A DNA stretch of 64,000 bases, from positions 186,001 through 250,000 of the forward strand of contig BGZK01000759.1 in assembly GCA_005406025.1 (NCBI GenBank), written 5' to 3'. This DNA is from Eumeta japonica. Its lineage: Eukaryota > Arthropoda > Insecta > Lepidoptera > Psychidae. Both the position numbers and the translations under genes were made by a program. Below the pieces are notes generated by a model. The model did not search any database. It worked only from the letters and a program-made list of their open reading frames with translations, and had not been told where the DNA came from. Numbering within the stretch: the first letter of the stretch is position 1; each line of letters opens with the position of its first letter. Below, piece by piece: positions 36,540 through 49,004 of this stretch.

Positions 36540-37860
36540 TTAATTATTATAGAAAAGAAAAACTTAAAACAATCCTTTTTCGGTTGTATAAACTAGGTTG
36601 GTTTATGTGTAATTGTTTAGTCATCAATCTGTGCTTTGTCGGCGTCCAAACCTACTCCGCGACGAGCTCGTGACATCACCAGCGATCACCTTACGGACGA
36701 TGTGAGATTTTTGATTGTTCTGTCAATATCCCGACATCACGTCAAATATTTTCGTACGATTTGTCAGCGATGTACAAAAGTTGGTCCATCAATTGTACGT
36801 ACGTTAAAAATAAACGTTACTTCATGCATTCATATGCCAGTGTTTTAATTCTAGTTTCACAAATTCTAATCAAATCACATCACGTTCGTTTGCATCAAAG
36901 CACTTAATATTTTGATAGCATCGCGTGATATAATAATTGTTTTTAAACTATGCGAATTGAAGTGTAGCGAATGGCAGTAATATTATAATTGGTATTCCTT
37001 ACATAATATAAAAAAAAATGTATTTTTATAGGTTCACTCTCATATCTGTTTGTCCGTCTATCATGCGCTATTTTCTCTGAGAATAATGAAAGAAAAAATT
37101 AATATGTATTATCATTAAAATACATTAAAGAAAATATACTAAATCTGCCATTGTCGTCCTTAAATTCTCAGGGAACGAGGAAAATTTTCGTGAAGCGGAA
37201 ACGTTTTTAAAATGTGTTGCATAGCCGAGAACCAATAAGTTTAAATAACTTAAGGGGGCGTTATGGTAATATGGTAGTAAACAAATAATTGCATAATTTA
37301 AAAAATAGTAGATCATGCAATGATTCATAGCTAGGAATCTTCTCCAGGTGAATCTAATTTGCGTTTAGCCGGTTTATTTGTGTAATAAATAATAAAAATA
37401 AGTAATAAAAAAACGAAATGTGAGTCGATGAAAACAAAGACCTTTATACCTATCTCAACGAGAAAGCTGAATAGTTAAATATCATAAACTCCGCGATATT
37501 GACAATAAAATTTTAATTTATGCTTTCTCTTCGAATACAAATAGGTACAAAATAGATAGTGCTTAGTTACATTTTACCAACAAATCTCATTCCGTGCCAT
37601 TCAGTAAAGTGTCTATTAAGTTAAAACATTCTGTATGCAAATAGAAATGTAATAACCTGTTTTTAAATATGGTCGTAAAGGCATCACGATGGCGAGTTAA
37701 AAATATGCTTAGTTTTAATTAAAATCATTTTTTTTACTTTTCAATAAAAACTTAATACTTTTATTCAAAATTTTTAAATTGTGTATATTAATTTTTACAC
37801 TAGCAGTTTTCGTCTGCTTCATTATGCATAAATTAAAATTTAACAACGATGTGTTATTAT
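36540..37860. other. AT-rich non-coding sequence, nothing recognised
   Basis: No supported feature beyond short A/T runs. Confidence 0.4.
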
Positions 37861-37864
37861 TCCA

Positions 37865-37935
37865 GTCCCACTTTCAATCTTGATGCCGGTTCTGTTCGCT
37901 ATTTTAACACTGGGATCGATACCGATTTTAATGTT
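37865..37935 (-). repeat. GATTCCG-type array fragment (copy E)
   Basis: CAGTCCCACTTTCAATCTTG, ATGCCGGTTCTGTTCGC and GGGATCGATACCGATTTTAA match the array composition. No termini are present. Confidence 0.4.
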
Positions 37936-38815
37936 TGACCATTTTTGCAACCTTATAATTTTTTTAATAAATACCATGTTAAACATTAAAGAGATAATGT
38001 ATCTCCATACAAAATTTGACTAAAATTCGTGGAGTCGTTTCAGATACTAGGCAGGGAACACATACAGACGTACATTCAATTTCGTGACGTATAGGTATTA
38101 ATACGTTTACGTCGCAGAGTCTAAATGTATTTTGCAGCACATTTTCACCGAATACTGAAACTGGTATAAACTTAAGAGATTTTGATGTATCTTAACCATT
38201 TGTAGTCAAGGACAGTTTTTTCTAACAAGTTCTACAGTAGATGTACGGAGACACAGAAAGCCGTTCATTTCATTTCACAGCATATATTATATTCGAATAT
38301 ACTACAATATATACATCTTATAAGTAATTTAGAGAAAAGTATTACGATAATAAAAGTATTTGTATGCTAAAATTACATCCGTTACGAAGATTACTAAAAA
38401 CGTATCGAACGGATCAATTATAATTTTCAAACGATAACCATAAATTCGTAAAGTCGGTATACATACAACGACTGAATAAAATCATTTTAATCGAATATTC
38501 ACAAGGAAGAAGGATTAATACAATCAAAACATTTATTTATACGATTATATTTACAGAACAGTCGATTTCATATTAACAAAATTCACACATACATACGTAT
38601 TATATACAAATATACATACTAACTTACAATACATTGCTATCTAACTCTAGTCACGCGCCAACCGATCATGGTTGAGTAGAGACATACCGATCTCGGACTC
38701 ATCGTTGCGATTACCGAGCGTTACACTTTTCAAAGTGACTCCGCGGCAACTAATTTAAGACATACGTAAAACAACGATTTATGTACCAGACATATCGCAC
38801 GCGAAATCATTCACG
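37936..38815. other. AT-rich non-coding sequence, nothing recognised
   Basis: An ACATACATACG microsatellite-like stretch lies near 38585. No gene. Confidence 0.4.
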
Positions 38816-38819
38816 CATT

Positions 38820-39130
38820 AATTTGCACACCGTCCACCGCACCGTCCGGCGCTGCGGTGCTGCTGCGGCGTGAAAGCGAAAACCGGTGAATTCAGCCATT
38901 GATATTATTTAATAAACATTTTTGCTCGAACTCTGACCCGCTGAGAACTTTCTTCGGATCCGGCGTCATTAATTCGAGTCCGCTAATTAACACAACAAAA
39001 GCCCGCGGACGGCCGTCTCCGCACTTTCACCGCCGTCTCGCGGCCGATTATGTTACTTCGGTGTGTCCCGCCGCCGCGACCGAAACTTGCGCGTGCGACA
39101 GGCGGGTATTCGAAGAAAACGCTCTTCAGC
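38820..39130. promoter_or_regulatory. CpG-rich island with TAAT cores
   Basis: GC-rich blocks at 38830-38880 and 39000-39090 surround CGTCATTAATTCGAG (38963) and CCGCTAATTAACAC (38978). This is the same architecture as the islands at 6090 and 14870. The 87-codon frame has no domain. Confidence 0.35.
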
Positions 39131-39534
39131 TCCACGCGTACATTGTCCGATACCTTTTATAGGTTGGCGATGAGCGGAAATATATGTTTTGATTTCAATG
39201 GTTTGTACGGATTGGATTAGAGTATACAGCTCGTGTGTCTAATATACGTAGTTAACTTCAGCTTACAACTCGTATTTGTCAGTTTATGAGACCGCTTATT
39301 ATCGATGGTATGATATAATCCAAGACATATATTTCGAGGAAACGCTACATTAATGCTACTAGTTCGTAATTAATTACATTTAGGTTTTTTATTCCCATCA
39401 AGAAAATTGCACAGTTTTAAAATGTTTCAGGAACTTAACGTTTTCATCTTGATTTTTAAAACAAGTTTTGGGTGTCGATAGTTTAAGGTTCTAGAAATAT
39501 ATTCTGATAGTCTGAGATGATGTGTATTTTGTAT
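39131..39534. other. AT-rich non-coding sequence, nothing recognised
   Basis: No supported feature. Confidence 0.35.
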
Positions 39535-39660
39535 TTGTATGTGGGGGTGCGTGTTCATGTCCATGCGCACGCGTGTTTGTGTGCGTGTGTACGCCCGGGT
39601 GGGGAGGTTTGTATGTGTGTATTTGTGTAAGAGAGAGACGTCGGTGTGCGTATGTGTATT
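39535..39660. repeat. Impure GT-rich microsatellite
   Basis: GTGTGTTTGTGTGCGTGTGT-type units with GAGAGAGACG. The open frames on both strands (Val/Cys/Arg-rich one way, Thr/His-rich the other) are translations of this repeat. Confidence 0.6.
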
Positions 39661-41140
39661 AAATTTGTATTTGGATCGTATGCTCATAGTACAAACCTCG
39701 TTCCTTACATTGAGATCACATGGTGCTGTGTGTTTCTCCAAGGTATTTATTGATTTTACTAAATTAAGAATTTTCGAAAGTCCAACTTTTGATAGGTCAA
39801 GTAGTCTCAAATTTAAATAATCTCAAAAACAAAATATTTGATTTTTTTTTACGTAACTTTTAAGATAATGAAGCGATCAATTCCAAAAACTAATTCCCAA
39901 ATAACTACGGTGAATAGCATAAGCGCAATTAAAATCAGTTTATATGATTGAGAGAGTTGGTAAAATATTAAAATAAAAAGTGCTATATTCACGTAATTTT
40001 GAAACGAATCATATGATAGCCGGAAGTTTTGGAGTCAGCTTATAGAGTCCACCATTTTCAAAGAATTTTATGTTTGGGTAGCATTGTATAAAATGGTTAT
40101 AAATATCAAAAAAGTTTTGAAACTACTACACCTTTTTACAACAATATTCAATACTTTGCAATGTTCGAATAATAACTAACTATAAATGCTGCAAATCGCT
40201 TTATATAAAAACGCTTTCCTAAAAAAGGCTGTGACAGATAGATATCGAACTAACACAATGAAGGATTTGTGATTTGAATACTGAAATACTCAGCATAGAT
40301 TTTGGAAGAATGCTGTAATGATTTGAAAATAAAATACAGTAACAACAAATAGATTATTTTATTAATTTTTATGTTGGATATTATGGCCAATGTTAATTAT
40401 CAAAATATGTACCATTGCGTTTTAACTTTTGTAGATCTTCACAAAAAAGCACTGCAATGTGACTCAATTAAGTTCAACAAACTGGAAAATGTTTAGACGA
40501 CATGAATATTGCAAGATAACACAAGACGTGTTTGCGTTCCGTTAATTAGAAAGGTGGTCTACTTAATGCGTAATTGATTAGCTGAGGCTGTTATTTATAC
40601 GTAGTTAGTAAAACAATTTACAATTTTTGTGGCCGGTTTTAGCATCATTCTCAAGTTATGTCCAGTTATGAATCACTGCGCCGGCAATCAATACGGTCAT
40701 TTTAAATGGCATAATCGCAAGCTCTTTAAACGTCATTACACAATTTTATTTTAAACAAGAAATATGATTATGGAAAAACATAAATTTTATTAAAACCAAA
40801 TGTCAAAATTACTACAGCATAAAAAGTTGTATACTTCTAACATACGAGTCACCTAATTGTATTAGCACTTCTGTTATATATATTTTCATATTGGTCTTTA
40901 TTTTTATTATAATTTGTTCGTTGGTAAACATAAATATTTATGCACCGGTCCAAAGCAATGGTTATTTGCACGTAAGAATAATTTTATTTTATTATAAGAT
41001 AAAAGTTGTGTAAATTGTAGAAATTATGCAATTTTTCTTCAGTGCAAAATTTCACTAATTGTCTGTTATTATATTTTCAAAATTTAATTGCTGAATCTGA
41101 GAATCGTACAATAAATATTGTGGTGATATTTTATTTATTA
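39661..41140. other. AT-rich non-coding sequence, nothing recognised
   Basis: No protein-like frame or recognised repeat. Confidence 0.4.
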
Positions 41141-41144
41141 CTCA

Positions 41145-41240
41145 ACTAGCTCCCCGTTTGCGACTTTGCTCGCGTTGACATAGTGTGAGTTTATCTGCCC
41201 TCAGTTCCGATTCAGAACCCGTTCTCGATGTCTACAAATA
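41145..41240 (-). repeat. Helitron-like terminus (copy F, short)
   Basis: ACTAGCTCCCCGTTTGCGAC, TTGCTCGCGTTGACATAG and CAGTTCCGATTCAGAACCCG: a diverged terminal motif followed by the beginning of the array. Confidence 0.5.
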
Positions 41241-42430
41241 TCTCTTGCATCTACAAATGTCGTTCGCTGTGCATTGCTACCTGACGTCGTGGTAGCAATA
41301 TAATATTACCTTACAATGCCATTTACTGACATATCTTACGGACAAATATTGCCAATCGCTAAACGCCTATCTACAGTGCTTTATTGAAGGATGGAAAGCA
41401 TTTCTATTTAATCTTCATGGTTTTCATCATACAATTTACAGTTAATTACAAGTATTTCAGTTTTAATTTTCCCAGCTCCGGAGAAAAGGTCAATGTCAAT
41501 GAGGTAGGCAACACAGTATTGTCAAAATCGGAAAAAGGCAAGTTCAGTCTTTTTCCAGTGTCGGTACGTACAATAAACATTTCACAAAATGACATGCGTT
41601 TCATACTGTGAAGCTGAAAAAGCAAATAAATGAAAATTTGTTCTTGAAATCCGTTACTAGAAAATGTAGTATTTAATAAACTAATTTTTACGCGTAGTAT
41701 GTTTTATATATTTAATAAGTGTCTAAATAATACGTTGTAAAAATTAGTATTCCAAATAGAAACCCGTGGAGAATTGCAATCCCAATTTGTAGCATCGAAA
41801 TTAACCACGAAACAGTTATGATACGCGATTGTGTACAAAGGGAGAATGCAATAAATTCTTATTGAACAACTGTGGTGATGGCATTTAGGCTTTGTAGAGA
41901 ACACCCGTAGCTCTGCAGAGGCTAAATGCCATCGACCCGACCGTTAAGATAGTCCCTTTAGCACTTAATCACTGTTTATTTTGCCACTTAATAACAACAT
42001 TATTTATAATAATATCTGATTCGCGTAGAATTTTAAATGATTATGCAAGAAGTAGGCAGGTTTCTATTTCTAGTTGGACCGCTTATGTTCATTTTCTGCA
42101 TGACCATCATCAGATCACACCCGATCGATTCCTAGCATAGCAACAAAGTTCCAAAATAACCCCGAATATATGGCAATATAAATAATGTATGTAAACAATG
42201 TAAATAATTCTAAAGAGTAATAAATTATGTTTATTATTTTTTAGAATTATTTTAGGTTTAGAAATGCATATTTCTTTAATCCCTTATTGTGAGCGTTTCA
42301 CAAAAGGTAAATAATTGTATGCACGTTTGCCATGTATCGGTAGTGAAAGAAAAGGGTAAGCTGCTCTAAGTAATAATCAGTGACTCATTGTATAAGCCTC
42401 AATTAAAATATCGTTTTTTCTAATTGATAT
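41241..42430. other. AT-rich non-coding sequence, nothing recognised
   Basis: No supported feature. A 75-codon frame near 41384 shows no domain. Confidence 0.4.
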
Positions 42431-42436
42431 TCAGGT

Positions 42437-42686
42437 ATATCGAGGTCTTCATGCAGATAGGGCATAACTACAAAAAATGGCAAACTGACTTTTTGAATCG
42501 TATGTACATGCACTTTATTTCTTCATCTACTCATACAAAAAAGTATAATGTTAATAGTAAAATTTCATAATTATCAGACTTTCAAGCAAAGACTTATCTT
42601 AGAATTGCCTTAGAATATTTTGTTTTGCTTCTCCTGTAAAATTGCGTTTTTGTAGTTACGCCCTATCTGCATGAAGCCCTCGATAT
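42437..42686. mobile_element. MITE with about 36-bp terminal inverted repeats
   Basis: The left end ATATCGAGGTCTTCATGCAG then ATAGGGCATAACTACAAAAA is repeated inverted at the right end (42645-42686) with two or three mismatches. The 250-bp element is AT-rich inside and non-coding. The target-site duplication is not obvious. Confidence 0.8.
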
Positions 42687-43005
42687 GTCTATACGGGAGT
42701 CTACGTCTACGGGACACAAAATCTGTATTGATATTAATTACTGTTTATAGTAATCTAACGAATAGACGAACACTGAAAAAATGTTTTTAGTATTGTTTAT
42801 AAAGCTGTAAACGGAACGCTTGAATTTTTTGTAAGCCTTGTAAAATATAGAATGAAGGTAATAATTATTTTGTTATCCTAATAATTTTGTCGTGAACAAA
42901 AACGTATTTCAAGAAATGATCGTTTTGATACAGTATCTCATTTTATAGCTGTAATTATTGATCGAAGATACATTATACAGACGTACATGACTTTGTACTA
43001 GCCTA
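42687..43005. other. AT-rich non-coding sequence, nothing recognised
   Basis: No supported feature. Confidence 0.35.
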
Positions 43006-43009
43006 TGCC

Positions 43010-43665
43010 TCGATCGTCCGTGGCTAGATAGGGACGTGGGCATGACGCGACCACCGAGCCGAGGAGAGCACCGAGGCCGGGGCGGGCGGCGCCCTAATCT
43101 CATTACATGCCCCGCCGACCCGCCGACCTTCGTCCGCCTGTCGTCGGGAGAGACCGCACAGTCGACACTTTTGAAATCGTCGCGTTACAGGGCACGACCA
43201 CGGCCGGGATACTCACCCGCCGCCGCCTCGCCGGCGACCACTTTCGGGCGGGGACACCTCGACGCTCCGACGACTGAAACGCCGCGAGTGGCAATAACCG
43301 CACTTCGTTTTCTTTTGACGTATTTCACAGGCACGTTATCGGTATCGCGTGAGCGTTTTCACTGGCTCGCTCGGCGCGGGCGTCGGGGAGTTTAGACGGC
43401 GGTAGTGCGCGCGTCGGCCGGCGGGAGGCGGCGTCTGCGATGCGGCGCGAGGGCGCGAGCGCACAACGAGCGAGCGTCGCGGCGGCGGCGGCGCACGGCG
43501 GCGTGTGGCGCCGGCCGGCGCGCCGCCCGCGGTGGGGCCGACCGGTCGCAACGGGGTCGCACTGTTTGCGGCCGCCCGTCGCCGCCGCTGCATCTCACGC
43601 GAGTACCCGTCGTCGCCCGGACTGGGCCACGGCCGAGATGATGTTTTCTTAATATCCTAATATGG
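43010..43665. promoter_or_regulatory. Largest CpG island, candidate promoter and non-coding first exon
   Basis: About 600 bp with very high GC and CpG content. On its right edge GC drops abruptly and the sequence reads TATG|GTAAGACTG, a good splice-donor consensus with exon end at 43664 on the plus strand. A CpG island ending at a donor is what a first exon looks like. Overlapping Arg/Ala/Pro-rich frames on both strands are not believable proteins. The left half holds CGCCCTAATCTCATTACATG, a pair of TAAT/ATTA cores. Confidence 0.45.
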
Positions 43666-45440
43666 TAAGACTGCAATAAACTATTCCCTCATCCATCATC
43701 AAACAATTTATAATATATAATTTACTGAATCTTATTATACCCAAATTGAAAAATGGCAAACCCTCGATCATTATTTATTCAGGATAGGTTCTTGTCCCCA
43801 AAATTACCCTTCAATTAATCATAAGCATTACAACCGCACATCTAAGATTTTAATTCAACAAAATAATATTAGTACATACACACGACTCTAAGAATTGACT
43901 TTAACAAAGTGAATTTAAGTATGTTGTACCCACGATTTATGAATTCAGTTTAACGAAATAAGACTTCAGGTTAACGAAAGAAATTTAAACGTTTCGTCAA
44001 AAGAAAGTTATATGGCAAGGGCTATTATACCGTCCGTTAATGAAAAAAGCCCATGGAATTGAACTGGCTATCAAGTTGCTTCATGTTATTTCTAAGTGTT
44101 GTACTAAATTATTAATTACTCAATATTTTGTATAATTGTGATAATAAAGCAAACCTTGAAATTATTACCTATTCTTCTCATGGTGAATCAGCATTTGGAA
44201 GGGATGGTAATGTTAATGTTGAAAACAATCGTTTACGACGAATTTCAAGTATAATTTCTATTACCTACGAAATAAAACTAATTTTGATTTCATTTCATTG
44301 AATTTAGACGTATCCGTGACCTTAAGAGTTTTTTATAAAGAAGTAATATAAGTATATGTGACTGTAAGAATTAAGGTCAACAAACTAGCATCAACTGATG
44401 ATTCTGATAATTCTCTCATAATACAACTTGATAAACCGCGTTACCCAGCTATCCACCAGTTCTTATTTGTCTCAATCAACGTACAAAATTCAAAAGGAAA
44501 ACTGAATTATTTAAATATATTTTAGCTACCCTCTTATTACTATTTAGCATGCGACGTGATTTAGTTTGAATATACTTTATTACTTTTCCGCCTTTTACTA
44601 CTTATTGGACAACCGGAATTACTTTTAAAGCTTTTTAATTATTCGCCTGTCACTGTTTATTGGATAACGTGTCTGAATTTGAATAATTATTACTTGTTTG
44701 ATTATCACTATTTATTATCAATCAGATTTAATTCAATAATGTAATTTAAGAGCCATCCTCCTATCACTGATAACTGAACCATCTGACTTAATTAAGTATT
44801 TAAACTGGATTGTTTTATTTATCGGATATTATACAATAACAAGCATTACTTCTCGCGTCGTACAAAATTATCCTACTTCACTGCTTGTATAGAATGTAAC
44901 ACATATTATATTAACGTATTACACCTTTCGAAATATGGCTGCACTAACTTTTTCCTACGGTATCCTAAAATATTCAAAAAATTTAGACAACTCCAAAGAT
45001 GTTCGAATTCAATTTTTCTATCTAAATCGGCCAACACGTTCAGTATTTAACGTATCATAACCATCTATCTGCATACATAGATGACCACAATACGCTACAC
45101 AGCGCACCACGGCCCGCTGAAAATTAAATGAACAGCTAATGGTTTGGAGAGAGCGTTTTAAATAGATGCTTATGTCCTCTCACCACGGGGCGCTGGTGAA
45201 CATGTTTATACGGAACAGCTTAATTGATTTTGGTACGGTTTTTAATAATAGCGACTTGTAACATTTTAGAAAATATGTTTGGATATATGTCATTACTTTT
45301 AAATAAGTGTATAACTTTTTCTATTGGTGTTTCGAGTGAATATTTATAATAAAATCTAACAAACAAGTTCTGCATCTGAGAGCTTCACATAGCTTTGTCT
45401 TCTCTTTTGACGTGACAACGTCTTATAAATTGGTTTGCCG
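43666..45440. other. AT-rich non-coding sequence, nothing recognised
   Basis: No protein-like frame. Short conserved-looking patch near 45090-45200 (GCGCACCACGGCCCGC, CTCTCACCACGGGGCGC). Confidence 0.35.
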
Positions 45441-45508
45441 GGTGACACTTCAAGAAACTGCGTTACGCTCCGCTCACGTTATGCGCTCACAATGAGAGCG
45501 AGTGAGAG

Positions 45509-45636
45509 CACGCGTCCCTTCCACTCGGGCATGGTTAGCCCGCCTAAGAGCGAGAGAGACAGACATAAAAGTGAAAGGCACGCGTCCCTTCCACTCGAGC
45601 ACAGTTAGCCCGCCTAAGAGCGAGAGAGACAGAGAA
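45509..45636. repeat. Tandem duplication, 70-bp unit, two copies
   Basis: CACGCGTCCCTTCCACTCG then GCATGGTTAGCCCGCCTAAG and AGCGAGAGAGACAGA is repeated from 45579 with only a few differences. The high identity suggests a recent duplication. The upstream flank (45460-45508) also carries GAGCGAGTGAGAG. Confidence 0.8.
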
Positions 45637-45737
45637 CGCAAATGTATTGCAAGTTATTGTATGTATATTTGTATATAAATACGTATGTATGTGTAAAGGT
45701 AAAAATAAAATTTTGTTAATATGAAATTCAGTGCGAG

Positions 45738-45800
45738 ATTCTTTGTATAAATTAATGTTTTAAATATAATTCTTTGTATAAATAAATGTTTTAAATTGTT
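45738..45800. repeat. 31-bp tandem duplication
   Basis: ATTCTTTGTATAAATTAATG with TTTTAAAT repeats from 45769 with one or two differences. Confidence 0.6.
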
Positions 45801-46188
45801 ACTATTATTTCATCCTTCTTCCTACTATACGAATGAATATTCACATTAAAATGATTTTACCACTCAAAGTCGTTGTCACGTAAAACTTTCGCCCGTATAC
45901 CGACTTTACAGGCAACCAATTTTTTACTATTGCGTTGGTAACACACTAAGCTATGAATTACAGAATTGAATTTATTTGAAATGAAATTCAGACTGGAAAT
46001 CTATGAAAACGTCCGAAAGAATAAACAAATCTTATGCAATTACCTATATTCATAGTTCTGAGTTATGTTGAATCCTAGAACAAAATACGACGGATCCGAA
46101 CCATTTCCACATTTATATAATGCGTTATTAAATAAGTTTTGTAAATGCAATAACACTTATATCGAACCATTTGGAAATAGCTTTTTCG

Positions 46189-47074
46189 AAAATGATACTG
46201 GACTAAGAACGTATGAACTGTCTGTTAAACATCTCCTGTACGCCGTCGACTAAGTAATCCTTGAACCGTCGGCGTGCCAGTTGCTAGATATAGTAACAAA
46301 AATTAATGATTCTGTTCACAAAATAGGTATGAAAGAAATGTCAGCAAGACTAAGGTCATAGCATTTGAAAGAGGCGATAGCACGACTGATTGCGATATAT
46401 ATATAGATAGGTAAATAGACTACCCAAGATTTGGGTAGTCTATTTATAAATGATGGTAAACATGATGGAGATATTGGAAGAAGAGTTAATGTGAGAAATA
46501 AAGTGAATAGGGCCTTACTTGCTATTACAAATAATAAAAGTGCGTTACGACAAGCGCGTTTGACTGGGTTGAACTGGGTACATACTGGATCCTGATCCCT
46601 ATGCTTATGTATGGTAGTGAAAGTTGAATATAGAAAAAGAAAAATGAAAGTAAAATCAATGCGGTGGAGATGAGATCTCTGCATAACATGAGTGGAATAT
46701 TTTTGGAAGGTAGATGTAGGATCAGTACTTTTAGTACTATCAAAGAGCGGTATGGTTTGAAAGAAAATGTAGTTATTAGAATAGAAAAAGGTTTGTTACG
46801 ATGGTTTGGGTTTGGCCATTTAGAAAGAATGAATATAAGTAGATTGACAAAATTAATCTATAGGACGAATGTGTGTGATGAAAAAGTCGACAAGGGTCGT
46901 CCTAGAAAATTCTATGGAGACCAATTTGGTAGCATATTAATAAAAGCCAAATTTTAAATACCCGAAACCAACGATTTTGCATGAAAACATTGATAGATGT
47001 CAACGAAACAAAAAAGATATGCAAAAATCATACCATGTGGAAATGTAGTCTCTGCCTACCCTTCTGGGAAATAA
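46189..47074 (+). mobile_element. Decayed RTE-like LINE, 5' truncated
   Basis: Translated pieces in order: a LRTYELSVKHLLY stretch running into the reverse-transcriptase catalytic motif, changed from YADD to YAVD (46239-46250); LLDIVTKINDSVHKIGMK; KTKVIAFERGDSTTDCDI; FGSLFINDGKHDGDIGRRV; EMRSLHNMSGIFLEGRCR; RYGLKENVVIRIEKGLLRWF; ERMNISRLTKLIYRTNVCDE; and a terminal VVSAYPSGK followed by a stop at 47072-47074. These are well-known parts of lepidopteran RTE-clade retrotransposons, which copy RNA into nicked genomic DNA. Several frame shifts, in-frame stops and the lost catalytic Asp make it inactive. The N-terminal endonuclease part is missing. Confidence 0.85.
46413..46445. repeat. Perfect 15-bp inverted repeat inside the LINE
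   Basis: TTGGGTAGTCTATTT (46431-46445) is the expected LINE coding sequence. Its exact complement lies just 5' at 46413-46427, replacing sequence expected for the EKVEQVKEF region. It looks like a snap-back or template-switch scar. Confidence 0.6.
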
Positions 47075-47810
47075 GCTTACTTTATATTAATATTATGAGC
47101 TTTCACCGTCAGCTTCGCCCACATTGGCATAGAATTCGAAATTAAAAAGTCGGACTCATACATGTACATAGGAAGACAAGGAAACATGAATTTGATGCCT
47201 ACGACTTATGATATTTATTATACGACTTACGATATTTATTATATCCTATGTGATTGTATGATTTTTTACATTATCTTGTTTTCATCTTTTTAGTAGACTT
47301 TTACGAAACCGGGTTTTTCAATTTGTAAGTTTACTATTTTTCTAATTTTTAATATTACTTTTTTTTTATTTATTATTTTTTAGTTCTGTTTAAACAACGT
47401 ACTAGAATTGCTTTCTCCTCATTAGTGGTATCACCCTCATGTCTCGTTTTAAAATTCGTGATAAATTACTTTTATCGATATATTGTTTATTGGCTTTGTA
47501 ATTTTGGTTTGTTCCCGCCTGCAATAATTTCTATTATTTTAATTAGTTATATGTGAATATATTTTATTATTTTACAAAGTAAGTATCGAATGTGTATACA
47601 TTCACTGTACGGTGCAGGTTAGATTTAATTCCAATTAAATTCTGTAATTAAAATTGTTTATCACTTTTCAGTTATGTTGTTTAAATCGTGGCTTATCTAT
47701 TTTTTTTCTTTTTGAGACTTTTTCTTAATCAAAGTAATATGGTTTAACTAATAGTTTTATTTTTCAATTTAATATTTCTAATTCCATTAAAACATATAAG
47801 CTGTATACGA
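47075..47810. other. AT-rich non-coding sequence
   Basis: Includes a 25-bp tandem pair (TACGACTTATGATATTTATT) near 47203-47250. No gene. Confidence 0.4.
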
Positions 47811-47811
47811 G

Positions 47812-48358
47812 TCTGGTCGTTAAAAATTAAATTTCTTACGATGCCTCCTAAAAACTTCCTTTTGATAATAAAACACCAGGAATTTGGACAGTCTAATTTG
47901 ATTTTTAGGGAATTCACGTTTTTTTTTAAATATATTATTATATATATAATTATAATTATTTTTTATAATCGGAAATTATTGACAATGGAATATTATTATT
48001 TTCATTGCTAAGTTTCAACTAATAATTTATTTAATAGTATTTTTTTAAACCACTTGTGGCATCTAAATTCTGAAATCTGTTTGTTGGCTTTGTTCTATGT
48101 TAATATAAATGCAAATACAAAAATAAGATTGCCAAAAAATTGTTCGGATCATCACACGGTACAAATAAACTGGATTCATCAAATAACAGTCAAATGAGAC
48201 TTTCTAGGAAAGCTTAAGTATTTTGTTTAGATAATCCAAAATTATTTGAATAATACTTTTTGACACTTTTTGTTTTGAATAAAAAAAATAGCAATGTTTT
48301 CTCATCAAAATGGAGCTTTTTAGGAGGCATCGCAAAAAGCTAAATTTTAAACGACCAG
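47812..48358. mobile_element. MITE with about 50-bp terminal inverted repeats
   Basis: The left end TCTGGTCGTTAAAAATTAAA, then CGATGCCTCCTAAAAA, recurs inverted at the right end (48305-48358: complement of CTGGTCGTTTAAAATTTAGC ... GCGATGCCTCCTAAAAAGC). About 547 bp, AT-rich inside, with no transposase frame. Confidence 0.75.
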
Positions 48359-49000
48359 TATATTTTATACATATTTATAATCATACTTTAAAACGTGAAA
48401 TTTTAATACCTTACTCGATTGGTTTGGAAGAAAAAAATTTTTCGAAGTACCCATTATAGCACTTAAAATTGGCCATTTTGATTTTTTTTTGACGTTACCT
48501 GTAATAGTACACTTGGATTTATCTTCTTAATGAAAGTATAATCTAATGACACCATATTTGTAGAAATCCGATCAACCATTTGGAAAATAGGAGGTAATAA
48601 TTCATATTACATATATTCAAGATACGCGCAAGAAACATAACCCTTTCCTTGCAGTTGGGTAAAAAAAAAAGGAAGTCGGATATAATGTATAAACATTACA
48701 AGGACTTTCTTAAAGCAAGCACATTAGTTTCCATATTATTAATATATATTTTACTTAGTTTTACTACACGAAAATGATAGCATTGTGATAACAACGCCCT
48801 TTAAATAGCCACTTTGATTATCCAGTAGTTGATCTGATTGTCTAACACTTAGTAACTACTTCGATCAATTATTTTGATATCTAATCTTGCTAATGAAGGC
48901 TCGACGATGACCTAAGGTAGATCTTCATTGGATAAGTTATCTTTTTTACAATATAAGCAATATCTGAAGCGCATATAGCATTTAGCTGTTTAATGTCTAC
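48359..49000. other. AT-rich non-coding sequence, nothing recognised
   Basis: No supported feature. Confidence 0.4.
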
Positions 49001-49004
49001 CTTG

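Noticed and set aside
39427..39820. Long frames on both strands, Thr/His-rich and Val/Arg-rich
   Set aside because: Translation of the GT-rich microsatellite at 39535-39660.
43336..43676. Overlapping Arg/Ala/Pro-rich frames on both strands
   Set aside because: Typical of any very GC-rich DNA with few stop codons; composition is not protein-like.
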